A DNA stretch of 64,000 nucleotides from a bacterium. Lineage in GTDB: Bacteria > Desulfobacterota > Binatia > HRBIN30 > CADEER01. The notes under the pieces were generated by a model. It was given only the letters and a program-made list of their open reading frames with translations. It made no database searches and was not told where the DNA came from. The position numbers and the translations under genes were made by a program. Shown in pieces: positions 49,393-60,329 of this stretch. Position 1 is the first letter of the stretch; every line of letters starts with the position of its first letter. The DNA lies in NCBI GenBank assembly GCA_019637795.1, contig JAHBUY010000003.1, positions 319,409-383,408 of the forward strand. The letters are read 5' to 3'.

Positions 49393-50529
49393 GTGCGAGT
49401 CGCGCACATCGCGCCCGTCTTTCCCCCCTATCGCGGCGGCATGGGAACCGTCGCCTACCATCAGGCACGCGCCCTGGCGGCGACCGGAGCGCGGGTGCGC
49501 GTGCTCACGCCGCGCGCCGCCGCCCCGCGCCAGGCGCCGCCCGGCGTCGAGCTCGTCGAGCTGCCGCCGCTGCTGGCGCGCGGCAATGCCGCGTGTCTGC
49601 CGCAGGTGCTGTGGCGGCTCGGCGGCGTCGACGTCGTCCACCTGCACTATCCGTTTTTCGGCACCGCCGAGCTGCTGGCGGCGCGCCGCCTGCTCGGCGG
49701 TCCGCGGCTGGTGCTGCAGTACCAGATGGACGTCGTCGGCGTGCACTGGAAGGCGCGCCTCTTCCATTGGCACCGGCGCCTGCTGCTGCCGGCGATCCTG
49801 CGCCTCGCCGACGCCATCGTCGTCACCTCGCACGACTACGCCGCGTCCTCGTTCCTGGCGCCCGCCCTGCCGGCGCTCGAAGCGAAGCTGGTGGCGATCC
49901 CCGGCGGCGTCGACCTCGCCGCCTTCGCCCCCGGCGAGCCGCCGGCGGCGCTGCGCGCCCGCCTGGGCCTCCCCGATCGACCGACGGTCTTCTTCCTGGC
50001 GCGCCTCGATCGCGCCCACTACTTCAAGGGATTGCACGTCCTGATCGAGGCCCTGGCGCAGATCCCGGAGGCGGCGCTGGTGGTCGGCGGCGACGGCGAG
50101 TGGCGCGGCGAGTACGAAGCCCAGGCGCGCGCGCGCCTCGGCGAGCGGGTGCGCTTCGTCGGCGACATCGGCGACCGCGAGCTGCCCGACCACTACCGCG
50201 CCGCCGACGTGCTGGCGCTGCCGTCGATCGACCGCACCGAGGCGTTCGGGCTGGTGCTGCTCGAGGCCCTGGCCTGCGGCACGCCGGTGGTGGCCTCGCG
50301 CCTGCCCGGGGTGCGCACCCTGGTCGACGACGGCCGCACCGGCTTCCTCGTCGATCCCGGCGACCCGATCGCGCTCGCGGCACGGCTGGCGCAGTGCCTG
50401 CGTGAACGCGGCGCGCTGTCGCCAAACGCCGTCGCGTTCGCTCGCGCCCGCTACGGCTGGGACGCCATCGCCGGCCAGCTCCTGGCGCTCTATCAGCGCC
50501 TCCTCGCCGGCGCCGGAGCGCGCCAGTGA
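49393..50529 (+). CDS. GT4-family glycosyltransferase
   Basis: A 378-aa GT-B glycosyltransferase starting at GTG 49393. The N-terminal Rossmann domain has 'IAPVFPPYRGGMGTVAYHQA' (the GGMGTV acceptor loop), and the C-terminal one has 'LARLDRAHYFKGLHVLIEA', 'VVGGDGEWRGEYEA' and 'SIDRTEAFGLVLLEALACGT', the GT4 EX7E motif that binds the nucleotide-sugar phosphates. It transfers a sugar, likely mannose or N-acetylmannosamine-type, during O-antigen repeat synthesis. The stop overlaps the wecB start (GTGA). As the first gene of the ABC-dependent locus it may add the primer or first repeat sugar; the donor cannot be told. Confidence 0.92.
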   Translation: MRVAHIAPVFPPYRGGMGTVAYHQARALAATGARVRVLTPRAAAPRQAPPGVELVELPPLLARGNAACLPQVLWRLGGVDVVHLHYPFFGTAELLAARRLLGGPRLVLQYQMDVVGVHWKARLFHWHRRLLLPAILRLADAIVVTSHDYAASSFLAPALPALEAKLVAIPGGVDLAAFAPGEPPAALRARLGLPDRPTVFFLARLDRAHYFKGLHVLIEALAQIPEAALVVGGDGEWRGEYEAQARARLGERVRFVGDIGDRELPDHYRAADVLALPSIDRTEAFGLVLLEALACGTPVVASRLPGVRTLVDDGRTGFLVDPGDPIALAARLAQCLRERGALSPNAVAFARARYGWDAIAGQLLALYQRLLAGAGARQ

Positions 50530-51662
50530 GCGCGCCCCGTCCCGTCCTGGTGGTGCTCGGCACGCGCCCGGAGGCCATCAAGCTGGCGCCGGTGTTGGTG
50601 GCGCTGGGGCGCACGGCGACGCTGCGGCCGCGGCTGTGCGTCACCGGCCAGCATCGCGAGATGCTCGACCAGATGCTGCGCCTCTTCGCCATCGCGCCGG
50701 ATCACGACCTGGCGGTGATGCAGCCGGCCCAGGATCTGACCGAGCTCGCCGCCCGCGTCCTCCACGGCCTGCGCGGCGTGCTCGCCGCCGAGCGCCCGGC
50801 GGCGCTGCTGGTCGAGGGCGACACGACGACGGCGCTGGCCGCCGCCCTCGCCGCGTTCCACGCCGGGGTGCCGGTCGGCCACGTCGAAGCCGGCCTGCGC
50901 ACCGGCCGCCTCGACCAACCCTTCCCGGAGGAGATGAACCGGCGCCTGATCGCGCAGCTCGCCCGCTGGCACTACGCGCCGACGGCGGCGGCCGCCGCGC
51001 ATCTGCGGCGCGAAGGCATCGCCGACGACAACATCCTGGTCACCGGCAACACCGTGGTCGACGCCCTCCGCGCCATCGCGGCGCGGCCGCTGCCGCTGCC
51101 GCCGCCGCTCGACGATGCGGCGCTGCAGGGGCGACGCCTGCTGCTGGTCACCGGCCATCGCCGCGAGAGCATCGGCGCCGGCATCGCCGAGCTCTGCGCC
51201 GCCCTGCGCCTGCTCGCCGATCGCTACCCCGACGTGCTGGTCGTCTACCCGGTGCACCTCAACCCGGCGGTCGCCGACCCGGTGCGCGCCGCGCTCGCCG
51301 ATCACCCGCGTATCCGGCTGACGCCGCCGCTCGACTACCTCGGCTTCGTCGCCCTGCTGCGCCGCGCCCACCTGGCGATCACCGACTCCGGCGGCGTCCA
51401 GGAGGAGGCGCCCTCGTTCGCCGTGCCGGTGCTGATCACCCGCGCCGCCACCGAGCGCGGCGAGGCGCTCGCCGCCGGCACCGCGCGCCTGGTCGGCAGC
51501 GATCGGCAGGCGATCGTCGCCGCCGCCGCCCGTCTGCTGGACGATCCCGCCGCCCACGCGGCGATGCGGGCGCGCGCCAACCCGTTCGGCGACGGCATGG
51601 CCGCGCCGCGCATCGTCGCCCACCTCGAGCAGGCGCTGCGCGACGCGCCGCCGGACGCTTGA
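50526..51662 (+). CDS. wecB: UDP-N-acetylglucosamine 2-epimerase (non-hydrolysing)
   Basis: A 378-aa enzyme converting UDP-GlcNAc to UDP-ManNAc. '[19 protein letters not shown]' (residues about 9-27), '[18 protein letters not shown]', '[17 protein letters not shown]', '[20 protein letters not shown]' and '[20 protein letters not shown]' are the family motifs with the catalytic Asp, Glu and His residues. GTG 50526 overlaps the preceding stop. The product would feed ManNAc or ManNAc-uronate into the polysaccharide made by this locus. Confident family call. Confidence 0.95.
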   Translation: MSAPRPVLVVLGTRPEAIKLAPVLVALGRTATLRPRLCVTGQHREMLDQMLRLFAIAPDHDLAVMQPAQDLTELAARVLHGLRGVLAAERPAALLVEGDTTTALAAALAAFHAGVPVGHVEAGLRTGRLDQPFPEEMNRRLIAQLARWHYAPTAAAAAHLRREGIADDNILVTGNTVVDALRAIAARPLPLPPPLDDAALQGRRLLLVTGHRRESIGAGIAELCAALRLLADRYPDVLVVYPVHLNPAVADPVRAALADHPRIRLTPPLDYLGFVALLRRAHLAITDSGGVQEEAPSFAVPVLITRAATERGEALAAGTARLVGSDRQAIVAAAARLLDDPAAHAAMRARANPFGDGMAAPRIVAHLEQALRDAPPDA

Positions 51663-51723
51663 CAACCTCCCCCGTTCCAGATGGGGTGAGCCCGCTTTTT
51701 CCCAGCCATCCACCGTCGCCCCC

Positions 51724-52701
51724 GTGCCCACCGCGCTCATCACCGGGATCACCGGACAGGACGGCAGCTACCTGGCGGAGCTGCTGCTGGCGCGCGGCTA
51801 CCAGGTCGCCGGCGTCGTGCGCCGCTCGAGCAGCGAGAACTTCGCCCGCATCGAGCACCTGCGCCAGCGCCTGCGCCTGGTCCAGGCCGACCTCCTCGAC
51901 CAGCTCTCGCTGATCGAGGTGCTCGAGCGCGTCCAGCCGGACGAGGTGTACAACCTGGCGGCGATGTCGTTCGTGCCGACCTCCTGGCAGCAGCCGGTGC
52001 TCACCGCGGAGTTCGACGCGGTCGGCGTCACCCGGCTGCTCGAGGCGATCCGCTTGGTCAACCCGCGCATCCGCATGTACCAGGCGTCGTCGAGCGAGAT
52101 GTTCGGCAAGGTGCGCGAGGTGCCGCAGAACGAGGCGACGCCGTTCCACCCGCGCAGCCCCTACGGCGTGGCGAAGACGTATGGGCATTTCATCACCGTC
52201 AACTACCGCGAGAGCTACGGCCTGTTCGCCTGCTCCGGCATCCTCTTCAACCATGAATCGCCGCGCCGTGGGCGCGAGTTCGTCACCCGCAAGATCAGCG
52301 ACGGCGCGGCGCGGGTGAAGCTCGGCCTCGCCGACCACCTGGCGCTCGGCAACCTGGACGCCGAGCGCGACTGGGGCTTCGCCGGTGACTACGTGGACGC
52401 GATGTGGCGCATGTTGCAGCAACCCGAGCCGGGCGATTACGTGATCGCCACCGGCGAGGCGCACAGCGTGCGCGAGTTCGCCACCCTGGCCTTCGCCCGC
52501 GCCGGGTTGGACTGGCGCGCCCACGTGCGCGAGGACCCCGCCCTGCGACGGCCGGCCGAGGTCGACCAACTGATCGGCGACAGCGCCAAGGCGCGCGCCC
52601 GGCTGGGGTGGCAGCCGTCGGTCTCCTTCCGCGAGCTGGTGGACATGATGGTCGACGCCGACCTCGCGGCGCTGGCGGGCGCGCCGCGCGCCGGCGCCTG
52701 A
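51724..52701 (+). CDS. gmd: GDP-mannose 4,6-dehydratase
   Basis: A 325-aa extended-SDR enzyme that makes GDP-4-dehydro-6-deoxymannose, precursor of rhamnose, fucose, perosamine and similar sugars. The cofactor motif '[20 protein letters not shown]' (residues 4-23) is diagnostic of Gmd, '[19 protein letters not shown]' and '[19 protein letters not shown]' bear the active-site Ser/Glu, and Tyr-x3-Lys is '[11 protein letters not shown]'. '[15 protein letters not shown]' binds GDP. It is slightly shorter than the usual 340-370 residues. GTG at 51724 follows a 61-bp gap from wecB. No GDP-fucose synthase or Rmd was found in the window, so the final sugar is undefined. Confidence 0.95.
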   Translation: MPTALITGITGQDGSYLAELLLARGYQVAGVVRRSSSENFARIEHLRQRLRLVQADLLDQLSLIEVLERVQPDEVYNLAAMSFVPTSWQQPVLTAEFDAVGVTRLLEAIRLVNPRIRMYQASSSEMFGKVREVPQNEATPFHPRSPYGVAKTYGHFITVNYRESYGLFACSGILFNHESPRRGREFVTRKISDGAARVKLGLADHLALGNLDAERDWGFAGDYVDAMWRMLQQPEPGDYVIATGEAHSVREFATLAFARAGLDWRAHVREDPALRRPAEVDQLIGDSAKARARLGWQPSVSFRELVDMMVDADLAALAGAPRAGA

Positions 52702-52720
52702 CCCGCGCGCGCGGCGACCG

Positions 52721-53539
52721 ATGCCCCGAGCAGGAGCGCTGTCGGCGCGGCTCATGGCCCGGGCGCTGTGGCAGTACCGCAGCTTCATCTGGGGCATGGT
52801 GGGGCGCGAGTTCCGCGCCCGCTACGTCAACTCGCTGCTCGGCGGGCTGTGGGCGATCCTGCAGCCGCTGGCGCTCATCCTCATCTACACGGTGGTCTTC
52901 GGGCGCGTCATGCACGCCCGCCTGCCGGGGAGCGACGATCCCTTCGCCTACAGTCTCTATCTCTGCGCCGGCCTGCTCCCCTGGCTCTACTTCAGCGAGC
53001 TCTTGCAACGCTGCCAGACCGTGTTTCTCGATCACGCCCCGCTGGTGAAGAAGGTGAGCTTCCCGCGCATCAGCCTGCCGGTGATCCTGCTGCTCTCGAG
53101 CACCCTCAACTTCGCCATCATCTTCGCTCTCTTCGTCGCGTTCCTCGTCGCCAGCGGCCGCTTCCCGGGATGGCCGATGCTGGCGTTCGTGCCGCTGCTC
53201 GCCCTGCAGCAGGCGTTCGCGCTCGGCCTCGGCATCTGCCTGGGAACGCTCAACGTCTTCTTTCGCGACGTCGCCCAGGCGGTGACCGTGGCGCTCCAGT
53301 TCTGGTTCTGGCTGACGCCCATCATCTATACCCTGGCCGTCCTCCCCGAGGCGGCGGAGCGACTGGTCCGGCTCAATCCGCTCTATGGCCCGATACGCGC
53401 CTACCAGCAGATCGTCCTCGTCGGCGAATGGCCGTCCTGGTCGGTCGCCGTCGTGCCCGCGCTCTCGGCGCTCGTCGCCCTGGCGGCCGGGCTGGCGGTC
53501 TTCCAGCGCCTCTCCGGCGAGATGGTGGACGAGATCTGA
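52721..53539 (+). CDS. wzm: ABC-2 polysaccharide export permease (Wzm-like)
   Basis: A 272-aa inner-membrane permease with six helices, of the O-antigen/teichoic-acid ABC export family. 'FIWGMVGREFRARYVNSLLG' (residues about 22-41) is the amphipathic N-terminal signature, then 'LWAILQPLALILIYTVVFG', and 'LLPWLYFSELLQRC' contains the family gate segment. Later 'VAQAVTVALQFWFWLTPIIY' is highly typical. With the ATPase at 53591 it exports finished polysaccharide chains across the membrane. ATG at 52721 was chosen; 52754 is possible. It lies 19 nt after gmd. Confidence 0.94.
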   Translation: MPRAGALSARLMARALWQYRSFIWGMVGREFRARYVNSLLGGLWAILQPLALILIYTVVFGRVMHARLPGSDDPFAYSLYLCAGLLPWLYFSELLQRCQTVFLDHAPLVKKVSFPRISLPVILLLSSTLNFAIIFALFVAFLVASGRFPGWPMLAFVPLLALQQAFALGLGICLGTLNVFFRDVAQAVTVALQFWFWLTPIIYTLAVLPEAAERLVRLNPLYGPIRAYQQIVLVGEWPSWSVAVVPALSALVALAAGLAVFQRLSGEMVDEI

Positions 53540-53590
53540 GGCCGCGCGCGCGCGGCGCGCCGCCGCGCCGCCCCGCCCCTCGCACCGCGC

Positions 53591-54817
<1,227 letters not shown>

Positions 54818-54849
54818 CCTCGGCGGCGCAATCGCAGCAGAGGGGAGCG

Positions 54850-56172
54850 ATGCCGCCCGAGCCGCCGATCGACGCCGAGGAGCTGATGGCGCGGGTGCGC
54901 GCCGCGCTGGCGACCGGCGGCGCGGGCGAGGACCCGGGAGAGCCCGTGGTGCTGGCGCCGAACTTCCACCAGGAACAGTTGCTGCTCGACCAGGCGCAAC
55001 GGATCGCCGACGTCGGCACCGCGATCCCGCCCTTCGGCGCCCTGCCGCGCGTCCTGCGGCCGCTGGCGCGGCTCGTCACCTGGGCGCTCTACCGCGTGCT
55101 GCAGGTCGTCACCGTCGATCAGCGGGTGTTCAACAACCTCCTCCTCACCAGCGCGCGCATGCACAGCCTCGGGCTGGCGCAGGGCGAGGCCGGGCTCGGC
55201 GACCGGCTGCGCCGCGGCGAGCAGCGCGCGGCGGCGCTCGAGCGCCAGCTCGCGGCGCTCGAGACGGCGGTGGCGGCGCACGGCGAGGCGCTCGTCGCGA
55301 TGGAGCGCCGCATCGAGACGGTCGCCGACGCGGAAGCGGCCCGCACCGCCCTGCGGCAGTGGATCGACACCGAGGCCCCGGCGCTGCGCCGGGCGGTCGC
55401 CGCCGCGCAGGCGAGCCTCGCCGCCGACGAGCGGCGGCTGCTGCGCCTGGCCGCCGCGCAGAGCGCAGGCGGCGCGGCGCTCGACGCGGCGGTGCGCGAC
55501 GAGGCGGCGCACGCGCTCGACGCGCTGTACGTCGCCTTCGAGGACCGCTTCCGCGGCCATCCCGCGGACATCAGCGAGCGTCTGCGCGTCTACCTGCCCG
55601 ACGTCCGCGCCGTCATCGCGTCCGCGGACGACTCCGTCCTCGATCTCGGCTGCGGGCGCGGCGAGTGGCTGGCGCTGCTGCGCGAGGCCGGCATCCGGGG
55701 GCGCGGCGTCGACGACAACCGACTGCTCGTCGCGCACTGCCGCGACGCCGGGCTCGACGTCGTGGAGGCCGATGCGGTCGCCCATCTGGCCGCCGCGGCC
55801 GAGGCGAGCGCCGCCGTCGTCACCGCCTTTCACCTGATCGAGCACCTGCCCTACGGGCAGCTCGTGGCGCTGTTCGACCACGCGGCGCGCGTCCTCCGCC
55901 CGGGCGGCCTGCTGATCGTCGAAACCCCGAACCCGGACAACATGCTCGTCGCCAGCAGCGACTTCCATCTCGATCCGACCCATCGCCGGCCGCTGCCGAG
56001 CCCGTTGGTGCGCTTCCTCGCCGAGGCGCGCGGCTTCCGCGACGTCGCGGTGCGGCCGCTGCACCCGGCGCCGGAGTACGCGCGCTTCCCCGAAACCTCG
56101 GAGCTGGCGACCCGCCTCAACGCCCATTTCCACGGTCCGCGCGACTACGCGGTGCTCGCCTACCGCGCATGA
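54850..56172 (+). CDS. Coiled-coil SAM-dependent methyltransferase, WbdD-like chain-terminator candidate
   Basis: A 440-aa protein. Residues about 20-100 are helical; residues about 110-235 are a long Ala/Glu/Arg-rich coiled coil. The C-terminal domain is a class I methyltransferase with motif I 'SVLDLGCGRGEWLALLREAG' (near 263), 'GVDDNRLLVAHCRDAGLDVV', and 'FHLIEHLPYGQLVALFDHAA' and 'VLRPGGLLIVETPNP', in the order of the SAM-binding family. In O9a, WbdD caps the polysaccharide with methyl phosphate and its coiled coil sets chain length; here the coil comes first and there is no kinase domain. Position after Wzt with its carbohydrate-binding domain supports this role. ATG 54850 has AGGGGAG; its stop overlaps the next start. 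Confidence 0.85.
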   Translation: MPPEPPIDAEELMARVRAALATGGAGEDPGEPVVLAPNFHQEQLLLDQAQRIADVGTAIPPFGALPRVLRPLARLVTWALYRVLQVVTVDQRVFNNLLLTSARMHSLGLAQGEAGLGDRLRRGEQRAAALERQLAALETAVAAHGEALVAMERRIETVADAEAARTALRQWIDTEAPALRRAVAAAQASLAADERRLLRLAAAQSAGGAALDAAVRDEAAHALDALYVAFEDRFRGHPADISERLRVYLPDVRAVIASADDSVLDLGCGRGEWLALLREAGIRGRGVDDNRLLVAHCRDAGLDVVEADAVAHLAAAAEASAAVVTAFHLIEHLPYGQLVALFDHAARVLRPGGLLIVETPNPDNMLVASSDFHLDPTHRRPLPSPLVRFLAEARGFRDVAVRPLHPAPEYARFPETSELATRLNAHFHGPRDYAVLAYRA

Positions 56173-59100
56173 GGCGGCTGCTCGTCCTCAGCTTCTTCCC
56201 CGCCTTCCATCCCCCGCGCAGCGGCGGCGAGGCGCGGCTGTACCATCTGTACGCGGCGCTCGGCGGCGAGCTCGACGTCACCATCGTCTCGCCCACCTAT
56301 CCCGACCACCCGCGCGAGGTGATCCGCCTCGCGCCGCGGCTGCGCGAGCACCGCATCCCGAAGACGGCGCTGCACCTGCGCCTGCATATGGCGCTCGACG
56401 CCGAGGCCATCGGCCCGGAGTGCTCCGGCCTGGTGTGCGCGCTGGCCAGCGCCGCCGACGACGAGTACCGCCGCACGGTGCGCGAGCTGGTCGCCGACGC
56501 CGACGCGGTGGTGCACGAGTTCCCCTACATGCTCGGCTACGACGAGGGCTTCGGGCGCGACGGACGGCCGCGCATCTACAACAGCCACAATCTCGAGGCG
56601 CGGATGGCCGCCGATCTGTTTCAGGGTCCGCGGCGCCAGCGCTACGTCGACTTCGTCGCCGACCTCGAGGCCCGCCTGGTGCGCGGCTGCGATCTGGTGT
56701 TCGCCACGTCGGACGCGGAGCGCGCGGCGTTCCACCAGCGCTACGGCCGCCCGCTCGACACCATCGCCCTCGCCCCCAACGGCGTCGAGCCGCGCGCGCC
56801 GGAGGTGGCCGACGGCCCATCGCGAGCGGCGGCGCGGCGCGCGCTCGGGCTGCCGCCCGACGCGCCGCTGGCGATCTTCCTCGGCAGCGCCCACCCGCCG
56901 AACCGCGATGCCGCGCGCGCCCTGTGCGAGGAGCTGGCGCCGCGCGCGCCCGAGCTCCACCTCGCCATCGCCGGCTCGGTGTGCGCCACCCTGGGCCCGA
57001 CGCCGGCCAACGTGACCCCGCTCGGCGTCGTCAGCGACGAGCACAAGGCGCTGCTGTTCCGCGCCGCCGACGTGGCGCTGAACCCGGTGACCAGCGGCGC
57101 CGGCACCAATCTCAAGCTGCTGGACTACTTCGCCGCCGGCCTGGCGGTGGTCACCACCGATTTCGGCGCCCGCGGCCTGGCGGTCGAGGACGAGCGGCAC
57201 TGCATCGTGGCGCCGCGCGACGACTTCCCCGGCGCGGTCCGGGCGCTGGCCGCCGACCCCGATCGGCGGTCCCGCCTGGGCCGCGCCGCCGCCGAGCTGG
57301 CGGCGGCGCGCTACACCTGGCCGGCGATCGCCGCCGCGGTCGCCGCCCGGCTGACGGCGCTGCTCGACGACTCCGCCCGCCGCGGCCGCGGCCGGCCGCG
57401 GCTCCTCCTGCTCAACGACTTTCCGGTCGCCGCCGCCGAGCACGGCGGACAGGAACGGCTGCGCTCGCTGTTCGCCCGCCTGGCGGAGACGTTCGAGGTC
57501 ACCCTGCTCTGCCTGAGCGACGACGCCATGCCGGGCGAGCGTCGCATCCGCGACGGCTTCACCGAGGTGCGCGTGCCGCGCACCGAGGCGCATCGGGCCG
57601 AGCAGGCGATCTGGAACGGCCGCCGCCCCGAGGTGTCGACCGCCGACATCCTCGACGCCCGCCGCTGCCGCGACAACGCCCTGCTGGTCGCCCAGTACCG
57701 CCGCCTGCTGCGGGACGCCGACGCGGTCGTGCTGGCGCATCCATACCTGGCGCCGCTGCTCGAGGCGGCGCCGCCGGCGGTGCCGGTGGTCTACGAGGCG
57801 CTGAACGTGGAGGTCGAGCTCAAGACGGCGCTCCTCGCCGCGCATCCCGACCGCGAGGCGCTGCTCGCCATCGTAACGGAGGTCGAGGCCCTCGCCTGCG
57901 CCCGCGCCCAGCACGTGGTGTGCGTGTCCGAGGAGGACCGCGCCACCTTCGCGCGCCACGTCGACCCGGCGCGCCTGACGGTGATCGCCAACGGCGTCGA
58001 CAGCACCACCTATGCGGCGGACCCGCCGGCGCTCGACGCGGTCCGCCGCTACCTCGACGGCCGCCCGCTGGCGGTGTTTCTCGGCAGCGGCCATCCGCCC
58101 AACGTCGAGGCCGCGCGCTGCATCGCCGAGCGGCTGGCCCCGGCGTGCCCCGAGGTCGTGTTCGCCATCGTCGGCGGCGCCGGCGATGCCCTGCGCGACC
58201 AATCATGCCCCGCCAACGTGCTGCCGGTGGGCTTCGTGTCGGCCGCCGAGAAGACGGCGCTGCTCCGGCTCGCCGACGTCGCCATCAATCCGATGCGCAG
58301 CGGCGGCGGCTCGAGCCTCAAGGTGGCGGAGTTCCTCGCCGCCGGCCTGCCGGTGCTCTCGACCCCGATCGGGCTGCGCGGCTTCGCGCTCACCCCGGGC
58401 GTCGAGGCGGTCACCGCCGAGCTCGACGACTTCGCCGCGGCACTGCGCGGTCTCCTCGCCGACGCGCCGCGGCGACAGGCCCTCGCGGCGCGCGCCGGCG
58501 CGTACGCCCGCCAGCACTGCGACTGGGCGCCGCTGGCCCGCCGCTACGGCGAGCTGCTCGCGCGGCTGATCGCCGAGCGGCCCACCCGGCTCCTGGTGTG
58601 CACCTTCCGCTTCACCGATCCGCCGCGCGGCGGGGCCGAGGCCTACCTCTTCCGCGTCCTCGAGCAGCTCGCGCCGCGCCACCGGTTCATCGTCGACGTC
58701 GCCAGCTTCGCCGTCGCCGAGATCGGCGTCGAGGCGCACTTCGGCGCCCGCTACGAGCCCGGGCCGGTGGCGGCGCCGCCGTTCGTCCGCCGCGTGCACC
58801 CGTTCGCGGTCGAGGCGCCGCCGCGGGCGGCGCTCCTCGATGCCTGCCGCGAGCTCTTCGCGCTCTGGCAGCGCGAGGACGCGGCACTGGCGGCGCCGTT
58901 CGCCACCCGCTTCGACGACGTCGTGCTGCTCGGCGGCTGGTACCCGCCGGAGCGCTACCCGGACCGGGTGCAGCGCTGGAGCGGGGCGCGGGCGCAGATG
59001 TCCTGCCCGCCGCGCTGCCGGACGCTCGTCATCGACGGCCGGGCGCCCACGCCGACGCCGCTGGCCATCAGCCGCGACGACCAGCGACTGTACGCCGCCA

Positions 59101-60329
59101 CCGTGCACGGCGAGTTCCGCGTCACCCTCGATCTGCCGCCGGCGCCGGCCGGCATCCTCACCCTGGAGAGCGACGCGGTCATCCGCGGGCGCGGCGATGC
59201 GCGCGCGCTCGGCGTCTGCGTCACCGGCATCACGGCCGATGACGGCGCCGGCGCCCGACCGGTGTCCCTGACCGAGGACTATGCGACCCGCCTGCGGCGC
59301 AGCGATCCCGGCGCCTGGATCGACGCGCTCATCGCCGCCACCACGGCGCGCGCCGCCGCCGACGACGCGCCGTTCCTGTTCACCCGCGGTCCGCAGTCGG
59401 CCGCCTACGACCGCTGGCTCGCCGAGCACGTGGGCGACTACGACGTCGTGCTGGCGCACGGCCTGCCGTTCTCCCCGGCCGTCGCCGCCGGCGCCGCGGC
59501 GCGCGCCGCCGGCGTCCCCTACGTGGTGCTGCCGCACTTCCACATCGACGATCGCTACTATCACTGGCAGTCGTACTACGCCCTGCTGCGCGGCGCCGCG
59601 CGCGTCATCGCCTTCCCCGACCGCTCCGTGCCGCTGTTCTTCGACCGCATCGGCGCCGATGCCGCCGCCCTGCCCGGCGGCGGCATCGACCCGGCCGAGC
59701 TCGCCGACCTCGGCCCCGCCCGCCGCGCCTTCCGTGCCGTGCACGCGTCGCCGCACCCGTTCGTGCTCGTCCTCGGGCGCAAGGAGGCGAACAAGGGCTA
59801 CCACCGCGTGCTCGACGCGGTGCGCCGCCTGCGGGCGCGCGGGCTCGAATGCGACGTGGTGCTGATCGGCCCGGACGCCGACGGCGCGCGCGTCGAAGGG
59901 CCCGGCGTGCACGCGTACGGCAGCCAGCCGCGCGCCGTCGCCCTCGGCGCGCTCGCCTCGTGCTGGTGTCTGGCGACCATGAGCGAGAGCGAGAGCTTCG
60001 GCATCGTGCTCGTCGAGGCCTGGGCGTGCGGCAAGCCGGTGATCGCCAACGGCGATTGTCCGGCGTTCGCCGAGCTGGTCGCCGACGACGTCGACGGTCT
60101 GCTCTGCCACACCGACGCCGAGCTCGAGTCGGCGCTGGCGCGCCTGCTCGCCGACCCGGCGCTGGCCGCGCGACTGGGCGCCGCGGGGCGCGACAAGGCG
60201 CTGGCGCGCTACCCCTGGTCGCGCATCGCCGCCGCGGTCGCCGCGGTGCTGCGCGGCGCGGCCGGACGCCCCGACGAGGCGGCGGCGCCGTCCGCCGCCG
60301 AGGAGACGAGCCATGGCCTCCCTGCGTGA
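56169..60329 (+). CDS. Three-domain glycosyltransferase fusion (three GT4-like GT-B units)
   Basis: A 1386-aa chain with three consecutive GT-B enzymes. Unit 1 (about 1-405) opens 'SFFPAFHPPRSGGEARLYHL' and has 'SGAGTNLKLLDYFAAGLAVV'. Unit 2 (about 411-805) opens 'LLLLNDFPVAAAEHGGQERL' and has 'SGGGSSLKVAEFLAAGLPVL'; units 1 and 2 look like tandem duplicates. Unit 3 (about 808-1386) opens 'LLVCTFRFTDPPRGGAEAYL', carries a beta-rich insertion (about 940-1045) between its two Rossmann halves, and has the GT4 EX7E motif 'SESFGIVLVEAWACGK'. A three-GT polymerase would add several sugars per cycle to the O-antigen repeat, as WbdA-type multi-domain mannosyltransferases do. ATG 56169 overlaps the methyltransferase stop. 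Confidence 0.92.
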   Translation: MRRLLVLSFFPAFHPPRSGGEARLYHLYAALGGELDVTIVSPTYPDHPREVIRLAPRLREHRIPKTALHLRLHMALDAEAIGPECSGLVCALASAADDEYRRTVRELVADADAVVHEFPYMLGYDEGFGRDGRPRIYNSHNLEARMAADLFQGPRRQRYVDFVADLEARLVRGCDLVFATSDAERAAFHQRYGRPLDTIALAPNGVEPRAPEVADGPSRAAARRALGLPPDAPLAIFLGSAHPPNRDAARALCEELAPRAPELHLAIAGSVCATLGPTPANVTPLGVVSDEHKALLFRAADVALNPVTSGAGTNLKLLDYFAAGLAVVTTDFGARGLAVEDERHCIVAPRDDFPGAVRALAADPDRRSRLGRAAAELAAARYTWPAIAAAVAARLTALLDDSARRGRGRPRLLLLNDFPVAAAEHGGQERLRSLFARLAETFEVTLLCLSDDAMPGERRIRDGFTEVRVPRTEAHRAEQAIWNGRRPEVSTADILDARRCRDNALLVAQYRRLLRDADAVVLAHPYLAPLLEAAPPAVPVVYEALNVEVELKTALLAAHPDREALLAIVTEVEALACARAQHVVCVSEEDRATFARHVDPARLTVIANGVDSTTYAADPPALDAVRRYLDGRPLAVFLGSGHPPNVEAARCIAERLAPACPEVVFAIVGGAGDALRDQSCPANVLPVGFVSAAEKTALLRLADVAINPMRSGGGSSLKVAEFLAAGLPVLSTPIGLRGFALTPGVEAVTAELDDFAAALRGLLADAPRRQALAARAGAYARQHCDWAPLARRYGELLARLIAERPTRLLVCTFRFTDPPRGGAEAYLFRVLEQLAPRHRFIVDVASFAVAEIGVEAHFGARYEPGPVAAPPFVRRVHPFAVEAPPRAALLDACRELFALWQREDAALAAPFATRFDDVVLLGGWYPPERYPDRVQRWSGARAQMSCPPRCRTLVIDGRAPTPTPLAISRDDQRLYAATVHGEFRVTLDLPPAPAGILTLESDAVIRGRGDARALGVCVTGITADDGAGARPVSLTEDYATRLRRSDPGAWIDALIAATTARAAADDAPFLFTRGPQSAAYDRWLAEHVGDYDVVLAHGLPFSPAVAAGAAARAAGVPYVVLPHFHIDDRYYHWQSYYALLRGAARVIAFPDRSVPLFFDRIGADAAALPGGGIDPAELADLGPARRAFRAVHASPHPFVLVLGRKEANKGYHRVLDAVRRLRARGLECDVVLIGPDADGARVEGPGVHAYGSQPRAVALGALASCWCLATMSESESFGIVLVEAWACGKPVIANGDCPAFAELVADDVDGLLCHTDAELESALARLLADPALAARLGAAGRDKALARYPWSRIAAAVAAVLRGAAGRPDEAAAPSAAEETSHGLPA

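Noticed and set aside
51659..51690. TTGACA just before gmd as an internal promoter
   Set aside because: TTGACA overlaps the wecB stop and no acceptable -10 occurs at 16-18 nt.
55359..56168. In-frame extension before the three-GT fusion
   Set aside because: It lies in the wrong frame of the methyltransferase gene; the natural start is ATG 56169 with ATGA overlap.
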